Assembly (NCBI RefSeq): GCF_014235185.1 | Contig: NZ_CP060131.1 | Span: 6,207,501-6,271,500 of the forward strand | Source of the DNA: Pseudonocardia petroleophila | GTDB lineage: Bacteria > Actinomycetota > Actinomycetes > Mycobacteriales > Pseudonocardiaceae | Direction: 5' to 3' | DNA: 64,000 nucleotides | Shown here: in pieces, positions 51,531-59,360 of the stretch | How positions within the stretch are numbered: the first letter of the stretch is position 1 | Layout: every line of letters starts with the position of its first letter | The notes under the pieces: model-generated | Databases searched by the model: none | Seen by the model: only the letters and a program-made list of their open reading frames with translations | Told to the model about the DNA's origin: nothing | Made by a program: the position numbers and the translations under genes

Positions 51531-52289
51531 TCACCGGACGCGGAGGGTCGACCCGGGCCGGACGACGTGGACCGGGCCGGTGAAGTGGGCCGACGCGGCG
51601 GCGCGACGGGCGGTGGCGGTGGGGTCGGAGCCGTCGGGCAGGTGGGTGAGCGCGAGGGCCCGCGCCCCGGCCGCCGTGGCCGCGCGGGCGGCGTCGGCGG
51701 CGCAGAGGTGGCCGTGCGGGCCGGGGTCGGGGGCGTCGAGGGTGGCCTCGGCGAGCAGCAGGTCGACGTCGCGGGCCAGCGGCAGCAGGCCGTCGCAGAC
51801 GCCGGTGTCACCGGTGTAGGCGAGCGCCCCGCCCGGTCCCTCGACGCGGACCCCGACGGCGGCGACGGCGTGCGCCACCGGGTGCGTCGAGAGGGCGAGG
51901 GACCCGACCCGCACCGGCCCGTGGCCGCGGACGTCGAAGGCGTGCCGGAAGGGGCGGTCCAGCCGCGGGAACGTCGGCACCGGGAACAGCGACTCCCAGG
52001 TGCCGAACACCTCGCCCGCGCCCGCGCCCGCGGGCACGAGCAGCAGCGGCGCCGGCGCCCGCTCGGTGACCAGCTGCTTGGCCAGCACGATCAGGTCGTG
52101 GACGTGGTCGAGGTGCAGGTGGCTGACGACGACCGCGTCCAGCCGCACGTCGAGGGCGGACAGCGCGGTGGCGACGCCCGGGCCGCAGTCGAGCAGCACC
52201 GTCGTACCGGCGTCGCCGACGAGGTAGCCGGAGCTGGGCCGGCCGTGCCGGGGGACGCCCGCCTGGGCGCCGAGGACGGTGAGGTGCAC
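51531..52289 (-). CDS. MBL-fold metallohydrolase (RNase Z-like)
   Basis: A 252-residue hydrolase with the metallo-beta-lactamase metal motif SHLHLDH (near residue 58), later His residues (THPVAHAVAAVGV, GPHGHLCA, LALTHLPDG) and Asp in YTGDTG. Overall it resembles the RNase Z/AhpA-like branch. I start it at GTG (VHLTVLGAQAG), the usual N-terminus; a TTG at 52325 with GGGGA upstream would add 12 residues. Confidence 0.83.
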   Translation of the reverse strand: MHLTVLGAQAGVPRHGRPSSGYLVGDAGTTVLLDCGPGVATALSALDVRLDAVVVSHLHLDHVHDLIVLAKQLVTERAPAPLLLVPAGAGAGEVFGTWESLFPVPTFPRLDRPFRHAFDVRGHGPVRVGSLALSTHPVAHAVAAVGVRVEGPGGALAYTGDTGVCDGLLPLARDVDLLLAEATLDAPDPGPHGHLCAADAARAATAAGARALALTHLPDGSDPTATARRAAASAHFTGPVHVVRPGSTLRVR

Positions 52290-52334
52290 GGGTGGAGCGT
52301 CGCCGCGGCGCGGGCCGCCGGGCAACGGCCGATC

Positions 52335-52352
52335 CCCGATCGCGCGATCGGG
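52335..52352. promoter_or_regulatory. Perfect 18-bp palindrome upstream of the MBL gene
   Basis: CCCGATCGCGCGATCGGG in the 81 bp between the small-protein stop at 52371 and the MBL start. It could be an operator or, as RNA, a short hairpin terminator for the small gene. Confidence 0.45.
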
Positions 52353-52370
52353 TCCGGCTATCGACGCAGG

Positions 52371-52616
52371 TCAGACGGGGGCCGGGGCGTCCAGCGGGAG
52401 CGACATGACGTGCCCGAGGAACCACTCCTGGCGGGCCGCCGACGCTCCCGCGGCCGTCGCCGGGCGCGGGCGCCCGCTCCAGCCGCAGGCGCAGCGGGCC
52501 ACGTACCGCGTGAAGGTGCCGCCGGCGCAGCGGGCGACGTCGGTCCACTCGTCGCTGAGCGACCCGTCGCGGTAGCGGCCGGCGACGTAGCCGTCGTGCT
52601 CGTCACCGTTGGTCAT
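52371..52616 (-). CDS. Small cysteine-containing protein
   Basis: An 81-residue protein, start ATG 52616 (an ATG at 52628 would add four residues). It has VARC...RYVARCACGWSG, a short three-Cys cluster that could bind a metal, and otherwise no known domain. Similar short CACGW-type proteins occur in actinobacteria. Divergent from ilvA. Confidence 0.6.
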   Translation of the reverse strand: MTNGDEHDGYVAGRYRDGSLSDEWTDVARCAGGTFTRYVARCACGWSGRPRPATAAGASAARQEWFLGHVMSLPLDAPAPV

Positions 52617-52728
52617 CACGGACACCATCCTGCCTACGGATCGTGACGGCTGTGTGAAACGCCGGTGAGACGACCTGGTCGGGTGACCCCGTTCCCGGCC
52701 CGGCGGCCGCGACGGGGAGGATCGGCCG

Positions 52729-53976
52729 GTGACCCCCGACGACTTCGCCGGATCCGTCGCCGCCGCCGCGCAGCGGCTCACCGGCGTCGCCCGCACCACG
52801 CCGCTGCAGCGCAGCGCCCGGCTCTCCGACGCCACCGGCGCGCACGTGTGGCTCAAGCGGGAGGACCTGCAGGTCGGACGCTCCTACAAGCTCCGCGGCG
52901 CCTACAACCTGCTCGCCGGGCTCGACGGCGACGAGCGCGCGGCCGGCGCGGTGTGCGCCAGCGCGGGCAACCACGGCCAGGGCGTCGCGTACGCCTGCGC
53001 GCGGCTGGGCATCCGCGGCCGCGTCCACGTCCCGAGCACGACGCCGCGCCAGAAGCGGGAGCGCATCGCGGCGCTGGGCGGGTCGGCCGTGGAGCTCGTC
53101 GTCGGCGGCGACACCTACGACGAGGCCGCGCTCGCCGCCGCCGAGCACGCCGCCCGCACCGGGGCCACCGTCGTCCCCGCCTTCGACGACCTGCGCACGA
53201 TCGCCGGGCAGGGCACCGTCGCGGTGGAGGTCCTCGACCAGCTCGCACACGCCCCGGACGTCGTCGTGGTGCCGGTGGGCGGGGGCGGGCTGCTGGCCGG
53301 CGTCGGCACCTGGCTCGCCGCGCGGCACCCCGGCGTGCGGGTGGTCGGGGTGGAGCCCGCCGGGGCGGCGAGCATGACCGCGGCGCTCGCGTCCGGGGGG
53401 CCGGAGGCGCTCGTCGAGCTCGACACGTTCGTCGACGGCGCGGCGGTGCGGCGCGTCGGCGACGTCAGCTTCCCGCTGGTGCGCGACTGCGGGGCCGAGC
53501 TGGTCACCGTCGACGAGGGGCGGGTGTGCACCGAGATGCTCGACCTCTACCAGGTCGACGGCATCATCGCCGAGCCCGCGGGGGCGCTCGCCTGCGCCGC
53601 GCTCGACGCGCTCGACCTGCCCGCCGGCGCCACGGTCGTCAGCCTGCTCTCCGGCGGCAACAACGACGTGAGCCGCTACGCCGAGGTCGTCGAGCGGTCG
53701 CTGGTGCACCGCGGGCTCAAGCACTACTTCCTCGTGGAGTTCCCGCAGGAGCCGGGCGCGCTGCGGCGGTTCCTCGACGAGGTGCTCGGTCCCGACGACG
53801 ACATCGTGCTGTTCGAGTACGTCAAGCGCGACAACCGCGAGACCGGCGCGGCGCTGTGCGGCATCGAGCTGGCGTCCCGCGAGGGGTACGAGCCGCTGTG
53901 GAAGCGGATGGAGGCCAGCCCGCTGAGGATCCAGCTGGTGGCGCCGGGTACGGCGGCGTACCGCTTCCTCGTCTGA
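52729..53976 (+). CDS. ilvA: Threonine ammonia-lyase (threonine dehydratase)
   Basis: A 415-residue PLP enzyme deaminating threonine to 2-oxobutyrate for isoleucine synthesis. PLP-binding Lys54 is in SYKLRGAYN; the phosphate-binding SAGNHGQG and the VVPVGGGGLLAG loops follow; the C-terminal 80 residues (HYFLVEFPQEPGALRRFLDEVLG) are the ACT-like regulatory domain of the biosynthetic, isoleucine-inhibited form. GTG start. Not linked to other ilv genes. Confidence 0.92.
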   Translation: MTPDDFAGSVAAAAQRLTGVARTTPLQRSARLSDATGAHVWLKREDLQVGRSYKLRGAYNLLAGLDGDERAAGAVCASAGNHGQGVAYACARLGIRGRVHVPSTTPRQKRERIAALGGSAVELVVGGDTYDEAALAAAEHAARTGATVVPAFDDLRTIAGQGTVAVEVLDQLAHAPDVVVVPVGGGGLLAGVGTWLAARHPGVRVVGVEPAGAASMTAALASGGPEALVELDTFVDGAAVRRVGDVSFPLVRDCGAELVTVDEGRVCTEMLDLYQVDGIIAEPAGALACAALDALDLPAGATVVSLLSGGNNDVSRYAEVVERSLVHRGLKHYFLVEFPQEPGALRRFLDEVLGPDDDIVLFEYVKRDNRETGAALCGIELASREGYEPLWKRMEASPLRIQLVAPGTAAYRFLV

Positions 53977-54203
53977 ACCGATCGGGCTCCCCCGCGCGAA
54001 TGCGGGGTGGACCGGCGGCCGTCGGGGCGGAGGGGACATCCACGCGGCGGCCGCCGGTGCGCAACCCCCGAGGGGCACCCGGGAGGGTGCGCACACCCGA
54101 GGGTAGGACGGGCCGCTCCCCGCCACCCGCCGAACGGCACGGCGGCCCGGAGAAATGGTCCGGCCGGCCGCGGACGTACCCCCACCCGCCGAGGTGGCGG
54201 CGC

Positions 54204-54986
54204 TCAGTCCGTGGCGGCCCGCTTGCTGCTGGTGCGGACGTTGCGCACGATGTCGCGGCCGAACGTCACGTCGAGCCGCTCGGCCACCGCGAGCTCCAGC
54301 ACCGCGAGCATCGCCTCGCCGGAGACCCTGCGCAGGTTGCCGATCACCTCGTAGAGGCGCGGCCACTGGTCGTCGGGGCGGCCGTCGGCGTCGAAGGGCT
54401 GCCAGACCTCGCCGAGGAACAGGTCGACGTAGATCTTCGCGATGCCGTCGGCGTGGTGGCGCAGCTGCTCGACGACGTCGAGGGAGCGGGTCATCGGGAT
54501 ACCCATCTCCGTCATCGCCTGCGCCGCCGCCATCAGCCGGGGGCTGGTCTCCTCGTACTGGGCCGTCCCCGACTGGTCCGGGCCGATCTCGGTGAGCAGG
54601 CCCATCTTCTGCGCCCGCTTGACCAGGTTCGGGTCGGTCTCGTCGAAGCGCTCGACCAGCTCGACGAGCGAGACGATCTGCCGGTCCTCCACCGCGAACA
54701 GGCTGCGGACCGTGCGGATGAAGCGGACGACCTGCTCGGTCGACCCGCCGGTGGTGTCGAGCAGCTTCTTGATGACGTCGAGCTTGACGCCCTCGCCCTG
54801 CAGCTCCTTGATCAGGTCCAGGCGTGCCTCGTGCCCCGGCCCGTAGTAGCCGGTGCGGGCGCGGACCTCCGGCGGGGGCAGCAGGCCGCGGGCCTGGTAG
54901 GCGCGGATGTTGCGGACGGTGACGCCGCTGACGCGGGCCAGCTCGTCGATGGTCCGCAATTCGACATCGCCGTCTTCCTCTAGCAT
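54204..54986 (-). CDS. MerR family transcriptional regulator
   Basis: A 260-residue MerR protein: RTIDELARVSGVTVRNIRAYQARGLLPPPEVRARTGYYG (near residues 11-50) is the winged-helix DNA-binding part; the long C-terminal part is a helical effector domain. ATG at 54986 chosen because TAAGGT (54999-54994) lies 7 nt upstream, leaderless; a GTG at 54995 is the alternative. Divergent from the reductase/desaturase operon, which it probably controls in response to fatty acid state. The 227 bp between ilvA and its stop contain no gene. Confidence 0.85.
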   Translation of the reverse strand: MLEEDGDVELRTIDELARVSGVTVRNIRAYQARGLLPPPEVRARTGYYGPGHEARLDLIKELQGEGVKLDVIKKLLDTTGGSTEQVVRFIRTVRSLFAVEDRQIVSLVELVERFDETDPNLVKRAQKMGLLTEIGPDQSGTAQYEETSPRLMAAAQAMTEMGIPMTRSLDVVEQLRHHADGIAKIYVDLFLGEVWQPFDADGRPDDQWPRLYEVIGNLRRVSGEAMLAVLELAVAERLDVTFGRDIVRNVRTSSKRAATD

Positions 54987-55050
54987 GTGACACACCTTAT
55001 CAGTCGACTGCTGTTGCTATGTGACATCAATTCGTGCTGAACTGATGTCA
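54986..55050. promoter_or_regulatory. Operator/promoter region between merR and the desaturase operon
   Basis: TGTGACA occurs twice (54986-54992 and 55020-55026) and an 8-bp inverted repeat TGACATCA (55022-55029) / TGATGTCA (55043-55050) ends at the reductase ATG. For the plus strand TTGCTA (55014-55019) and TGAACT (55038-55043) are 18 bp apart, the latter 6 nt before the start codon. Confidence 0.5.
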
Positions 55051-56069
55051 TGTTCAAGGCGCTGGTCGCACTCACCACCCCTCTGCTGCCCGAGGACTAC
55101 CTGTCGCTGGTCGACCCCCTGTGGTCGACCACCGAGCTGCGCGGCCGGGTCGTCGGCGTCCGTCGCGAGACCGACCGCGCCACCACCCTGACCATCCGTC
55201 CCGGCCGCGCGTGGACCGGGCACCGCGCCGGCCAGTACGTGCGCATCGGCGTCGACGTCGCGGGGGTGCGGCACTGGCGCACGTACTCGCTGTCGGGCCC
55301 CGAGGGCGAGGCCGACCTCACGATCACCGTGCAGGCGCTGCCCGACGGGCTGGTCTCGCGGCACCTCGTCGACGCCACCCCGGTGGGGTCGATCGTGCGG
55401 CTGGAGCAGGCGGCCGGCGATTTCGTCCTCCCCTCCCCCGTCCCGGCGAAGCTGCTGATGGTCACGGCCGGCAGCGGCATCACGCCCGTCATGAGCATGC
55501 TGCGCACGCTCGGCGCCCATCCCGACGTGGTAGTCCTGCACAGCGCGCCGACCGCGGCCGACGTCATCTTCGCCGACGAGCTGGCCGCGCGTCCCGGCAC
55601 CGTCGTCCGGCACACCACCGAGCACGGCCGCCTCGACCTCGCCGAGCTCGACGCCCTGTGCCCCGACTGGCGCGACCGCGAGGCCTTCGTCTGCGGCCCC
55701 GCCGGCCTGCTCGACGCCGCCGAGGAGCACTGGGGGGAGGCCAGGGCGCGCCTGCACCTGGAGCGGTTCACCCCGCCCGTCCGCTCGACCGGCGGCGCGG
55801 GCGGCACCGTGACCTTCGGCGACCGCGACGTCGAGGTCGACGGCGGCGCCAGCCTGCTGGAAGCGGGCGAGGAGGCCGGGGTGCTCCTGCCCAGCGGCTG
55901 CCGGATGGGCATCTGCTTCAGCTGCATCCTCCCGCTGCGCGACGGCCAGGTGCGCGACCTGCGCACCGGCGAGATCCACGGCGAGCCCGGCGACATGGTC
56001 CAGACCTGCATCACCGGGGCGACCGGCACCGCCCGCCTCGACCTCCGACCCGCTGAGGAGAACCGATGA
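55050..56069 (+). CDS. Ferredoxin reductase with C-terminal [2Fe-2S] domain
   Basis: A 339-residue electron-transfer protein: FAD-binding RTYSLSG (about 82-88), NAD-binding VTAGSGITPVMSML (about 137-150) and plant-type [2Fe-2S] cluster ligands in GCRMGICFSC with a final Cys in MVQTCITG. Similar to Mycobacterium Rv3230c, the reductase partner of DesA3. Overlaps the desaturase gene by ATGA, consistent with equal production of the two. Confidence 0.9.
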   Translation: MFKALVALTTPLLPEDYLSLVDPLWSTTELRGRVVGVRRETDRATTLTIRPGRAWTGHRAGQYVRIGVDVAGVRHWRTYSLSGPEGEADLTITVQALPDGLVSRHLVDATPVGSIVRLEQAAGDFVLPSPVPAKLLMVTAGSGITPVMSMLRTLGAHPDVVVLHSAPTAADVIFADELAARPGTVVRHTTEHGRLDLAELDALCPDWRDREAFVCGPAGLLDAAEEHWGEARARLHLERFTPPVRSTGGAGGTVTFGDRDVEVDGGASLLEAGEEAGVLLPSGCRMGICFSCILPLRDGQVRDLRTGEIHGEPGDMVQTCITGATGTARLDLRPAEENR

Positions 56070-57253
56070 CCAGCACGTTCGACGTCCCCACCGGCACCCC
56101 CACCCCGCCCGTCCGCACGGTCGCGTCGCGCCCGTCCCCGGTCGCGGCCGGCCTGACTGAGGCGCAGGTCGAGGAGCTCGGCCGGCGCCTGGACGCGATC
56201 CGCGACCGCGTCGTCGCCGACCGCGGACAGCGCGACGCCGACTACATCCACTCCGTCATCCGGACGCAGCGCTACCTCGAGGTCGGCGGCCGCGCACTGC
56301 TGTTCGCCGGGATCCTGCCGCCCGCGTGGGTCGCCGGCACGGCGATGCTCTCGGCGTCGAAGATCATCGAGAACATGGAGCTGGGCCACAACATCATGCA
56401 CGGCCAGTGGGACTGGATGCGGGACCCGAAGATCCACTCCAGCACGTGGGACTGGGACAACACCAGCCCGGCCGAGGCGTGGAAGTACACCCACAACTAC
56501 GAGCACCACACCTACACCAACGTCGTCGGCCGCGACCGCGACGTGGGCTACGGGATCCTGCGCATGTCCGACGAGCAGCAGTGGCGGCCCTACTACCTGT
56601 TCAACCCGCTGTGGAACGCGCTGCTCGCCACGTTCTTCCAGTGGGGCGTGGCGCTGCACGACCTGGAGGCGGAGAAGATCGCCGCGGGCGAGAAGAGCCT
56701 GCGGTCGGTGTGGCCGCAGCTCAAGGCGATCGGGCGCAAGGTGCGCCGCCAGTTCACGAAGGACTACCTCGTCTTCCCGGCCCTCGCGGGCCCGTTCTTC
56801 CTGCCGGTGCTGACCGGGAACGCCACGGCGAACCTGGTGCGCAACCTCTGGTCGCACGCCGTCATCTTCTGCGGGCACTTCCCCGACGGCGCGGTGCAGT
56901 TCTCCGAGGAGCAGCTCGACGGCGAGACGCGCGGCCAGTGGTACCTGCGCCAGATGCTCGGCTCGGCCAACCTCGAGGGCGGGCCGCTGTTCCACCTGAT
57001 GACGGGCAACCTGAGCTTCCAGATCGAGCACCACCTGTTCCCGGACCTGCCCAGCAACCGGTACGCCGAGATCGCCCCGGAGATCCGGGCGATCTGCGCG
57101 GAGTACGGGCTGGAGTACACCTCCGGCCCCCTGTGGAGGCAGTACGCCCAGGTCCTGCGCACGATCAACCGACTCGCCCTGCCCCCGAGGAAGGGCACCG
57201 CCCCCGAGCCGACGGCCCTGACCCCCGAGCCCGCCCCTCCCCTGGCCGCCTGA
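56066..57253 (+). CDS. Membrane acyl-CoA desaturase (DesA3-like)
   Basis: A 395-residue membrane di-iron desaturase. The three histidine boxes are GHNIMHGQWDW, HNYEHHTYTN and IEHHLFPDLP. Hydrophobic hairpins separate box 1/2 from box 3. With the reductase it should form a delta-9 stearoyl-CoA desaturase system making oleate-type chains. A Pro/Ala-rich tail ends the protein. A long hairpin follows the gene. Confidence 0.9.
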   Translation: MTSTFDVPTGTPTPPVRTVASRPSPVAAGLTEAQVEELGRRLDAIRDRVVADRGQRDADYIHSVIRTQRYLEVGGRALLFAGILPPAWVAGTAMLSASKIIENMELGHNIMHGQWDWMRDPKIHSSTWDWDNTSPAEAWKYTHNYEHHTYTNVVGRDRDVGYGILRMSDEQQWRPYYLFNPLWNALLATFFQWGVALHDLEAEKIAAGEKSLRSVWPQLKAIGRKVRRQFTKDYLVFPALAGPFFLPVLTGNATANLVRNLWSHAVIFCGHFPDGAVQFSEEQLDGETRGQWYLRQMLGSANLEGGPLFHLMTGNLSFQIEHHLFPDLPSNRYAEIAPEIRAICAEYGLEYTSGPLWRQYAQVLRTINRLALPPRKGTAPEPTALTPEPAPPLAA

Positions 57254-57295
57254 CACCCGCGCCGCCCCGCGCCCCGCCCCCGCCCCGCCCCGGTT

Positions 57296-57346
57296 GCAGT
57301 GGGGTGGCTCCACTCCGATCCGGTTGGAGTGGAGCCACCCCACTGC
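57296..57346. terminator. Perfect 21-bp stem hairpin after the desaturase operon
   Basis: Arms 57296-57316 and 57326-57346 are perfectly complementary (21 bp) around a 9-nt loop GATCCGGTT. It starts 42 bp after the desaturase stop and precedes the next gene by 108 bp. Longer than most intrinsic terminators; it could also be a copy of a dispersed intergenic repeat. Confidence 0.7.
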
Positions 57347-57454
57347 GACACGTCCGGGGCGACGGTCGGCTCCCCGCCGCGGATCGGGGCGGGGTGACGG
57401 GGGTCGCGGGCGGTGGGCGGGCCGCGGGGCGGATCGGCCGGGATACTGGGAGCC

Positions 57455-58723
57455 ATGTCCGACACCGCGCCCCCCGCCCCCACCTCCACCGACGTGCTGG
57501 TGGTGGGCGCCGGACCGGCCGGGTCGGCGGCCGCGGCGTGGGCCGCGCGGCACGGGCGCGACGTCGTCCTCGCCGACGCCGCCACGTTCCCGCGCGACAA
57601 GGCCTGCGGCGACGGCCTCACCCCCCGCGCCATCGCCGAGCTGGAGAAGCTCGGCCTCGGCGACTGGGTCCGGGCCCACGGCACCAACCGCGGCCTGCGC
57701 GCCACCGGGTTCGGGCAGGTGCTGGAGCTGCCGTGGCCCGGCGGGTCGCTGCCCGACCACGGCGGCGCCGTCCCCCGCCTGGAGCTCGACGCCCGCATCC
57801 GCGACGTCGCGCTCAAGGACGGGGCCGTGCCCGTCGAGGGGGCGAAGGCCGTCGACGTGACGCGCGAGGGCGACCGCGTCACCGGCGTCGTGTTCGACGA
57901 CGGCGCCACGATCCGCTGCGAGCGGCTCGTCGTCGCCGACGGCGCGCGCTCCACCCTGGGCCGCGTGCTGGGCCGCGAGTGGCACAAGGACACCGCCTAC
58001 GGCGTCGCCGCCCGCGGGTACGTGCGGTCCGGCCGCAGCGACGACCCGTGGATCTCCTCGCACCTGGAGCTGCGCGGCGAGCAGGACGAGGTACTGGCCG
58101 GGTACGGCTGGGTGTTCCCGCTGTCGGACGGCGAGGTCAACATCGGCGTCGGCACGCTCGCCACCGCGAAGCGCCCCGCACAGATCCGGCTGCGCAGCCT
58201 CATCGAGCACTACACCGACGCCCGCCGCGAGGACTGGCAGCTCGACGGCCCGGTCCGCGCCCCGATGTCGGCGCTGCTGCCGATGGGCGGCGCCGTGTCG
58301 AACGTCGCCGGGCGCAACTGGGCCCTGATCGGCGACGCCGCGGGCTGCGTCAACCCGCTCAACGGCGAGGGCATCGACTACGGCCTGGAGACCGGCCGCC
58401 TCGTCGCCGAGCTGATCGCGCAGGACCGCGACCTGTCCGTCGCCTGGCCCGCCACCCTGCGCACCCACTACGGCCAGGCCTTCTCCATCGCGCGGCGCCT
58501 GGCGGGGCTGCTCACGCTGCCGCGGCTGCTGCCGCTGGCCGGCCCGGTCGGGATGCGGTCGCGCGCGCTGATGACGGTGGCGCTGCGCGTGATGGGCAAC
58601 CTGGTCACCGACGCCGACCGCGACCTCACCGCTCGCGCCTGGCGCGCCGCCGGGAAGCTGAGCCTGCGGCTCGACGAGCGGCCGCCGTTCCCCGCGGCGG
58701 ATCTGCGCACCGCCCGGGTGTAA
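57455..58723 (+). CDS. Geranylgeranyl reductase family FAD-dependent oxidoreductase
   Basis: A 422-residue flavoprotein with VLVVGAGPAGSAAAAWAARHG (residues 13-33), the PRDKACGDGLTPRA signature of geranylgeranyl reductases (about 48-61), GYGWVFPL and the second FAD motif NWALIGDAAGCVNPLNGEGIDYGLETG. The family includes MenJ, which saturates an isoprene unit of menaquinone; that is the likely role here. GATACT 7 nt before the ATG suggests leaderless expression. Confidence 0.88.
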   Translation: MSDTAPPAPTSTDVLVVGAGPAGSAAAAWAARHGRDVVLADAATFPRDKACGDGLTPRAIAELEKLGLGDWVRAHGTNRGLRATGFGQVLELPWPGGSLPDHGGAVPRLELDARIRDVALKDGAVPVEGAKAVDVTREGDRVTGVVFDDGATIRCERLVVADGARSTLGRVLGREWHKDTAYGVAARGYVRSGRSDDPWISSHLELRGEQDEVLAGYGWVFPLSDGEVNIGVGTLATAKRPAQIRLRSLIEHYTDARREDWQLDGPVRAPMSALLPMGGAVSNVAGRNWALIGDAAGCVNPLNGEGIDYGLETGRLVAELIAQDRDLSVAWPATLRTHYGQAFSIARRLAGLLTLPRLLPLAGPVGMRSRALMTVALRVMGNLVTDADRDLTARAWRAAGKLSLRLDERPPFPAADLRTARV

Positions 58724-58783
58724 CTCCGGCGGCCCCGCGGGCCTCCTCCTGGTGAGACCTCCCCCGATCACCCGGAGACCACG

Positions 58784-59320
58784 ATGACCGCTTCCCTCCC
58801 GCGCCCCGCCCGCGTCGCCGCCGCGGTCGGTGCCGCCGCGCTGCTCGTCCTGCTCGGCACCGCCTGTCAGCGCCCCGTCGACGCCCCGTCCGGTTCGGCC
58901 GCCCCCGCCGCCTCCGCCCAGGAGGCGGGCGACGACGCCACCCCGCTCGACGCCTGCGCCCTCCTCCCGGCCGACCAGGTCGAGGACCTGATCGGCCCGA
59001 ACGACGGCGGCGTCGCGACGAGCGCACCCGGCAGCAACGGCGGCGGCTGCGTCTGGACGAACGAGGAGAACTACTACTCGGTGTCCATCGACTGCGGCCA
59101 GACCGGGACCGCGGTCGACGGCGAGCTGCCGCCGTGGGAGCCGGCACTGGGCCCGGAGGTGCCGCTGCCGGACGGCATGCGCGAGTTCGGCTCGAACAGC
59201 GGCAGCGTCCAGTTCGTGGCCGACACCCGCGACTGCCTCACCCAGGTGGTGCGCAGCGCGAGCGGCGGCGACCTCGACGCCGCCGTCGTGCTGGCCCGGC
59301 AGATCCGCGACGAGCTCTAG
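58784..59320 (+). CDS. DUF3558-type lipoprotein
   Basis: A 178-residue lipoprotein (LLGTA-Cys28), with DACALLPADQVEDLIGPNDG and GGCVWTNEENYYSVSIDC, the Cys-containing DUF3558 pattern. Unlike the copy at 16637 it stands alone. Unknown function at the cell surface. Confidence 0.8.
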   Translation: MTASLPRPARVAAAVGAAALLVLLGTACQRPVDAPSGSAAPAASAQEAGDDATPLDACALLPADQVEDLIGPNDGGVATSAPGSNGGGCVWTNEENYYSVSIDCGQTGTAVDGELPPWEPALGPEVPLPDGMREFGSNSGSVQFVADTRDCLTQVVRSASGGDLDAAVVLARQIRDEL

Positions 59321-59325
59321 CGGGC

Positions 59326-59360
59326 GGCGCCCGCCGGTCGGTCACCGACCGGCGGGCGCC
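59326..59360. terminator. Bidirectional terminator overlapping a stop codon
   Basis: A 35-bp near-perfect palindrome (17-bp arms 59326-59342 and 59344-59360 around one base) begins 5 bp after the lipoprotein stop. The stop of the convergent acyl-CoA synthetase gene (59342-59344) is at its exact centre, so one arm encodes that protein's last residues. Confidence 0.7.

Noticed and set aside
53977..54203. Small gene in the ilvA-merR gap
   Set aside because: Frames here have no ribosome binding site or TANNNT box, and the region is very GC-rich with short irregular repeats only.
55097..58771. A 1,224-codon minus-strand frame across the desaturase and geranylgeranyl-reductase genes
   Set aside because: It crosses two real genes with clear motifs and a 21-bp hairpin; composition is that of an antisense shadow.
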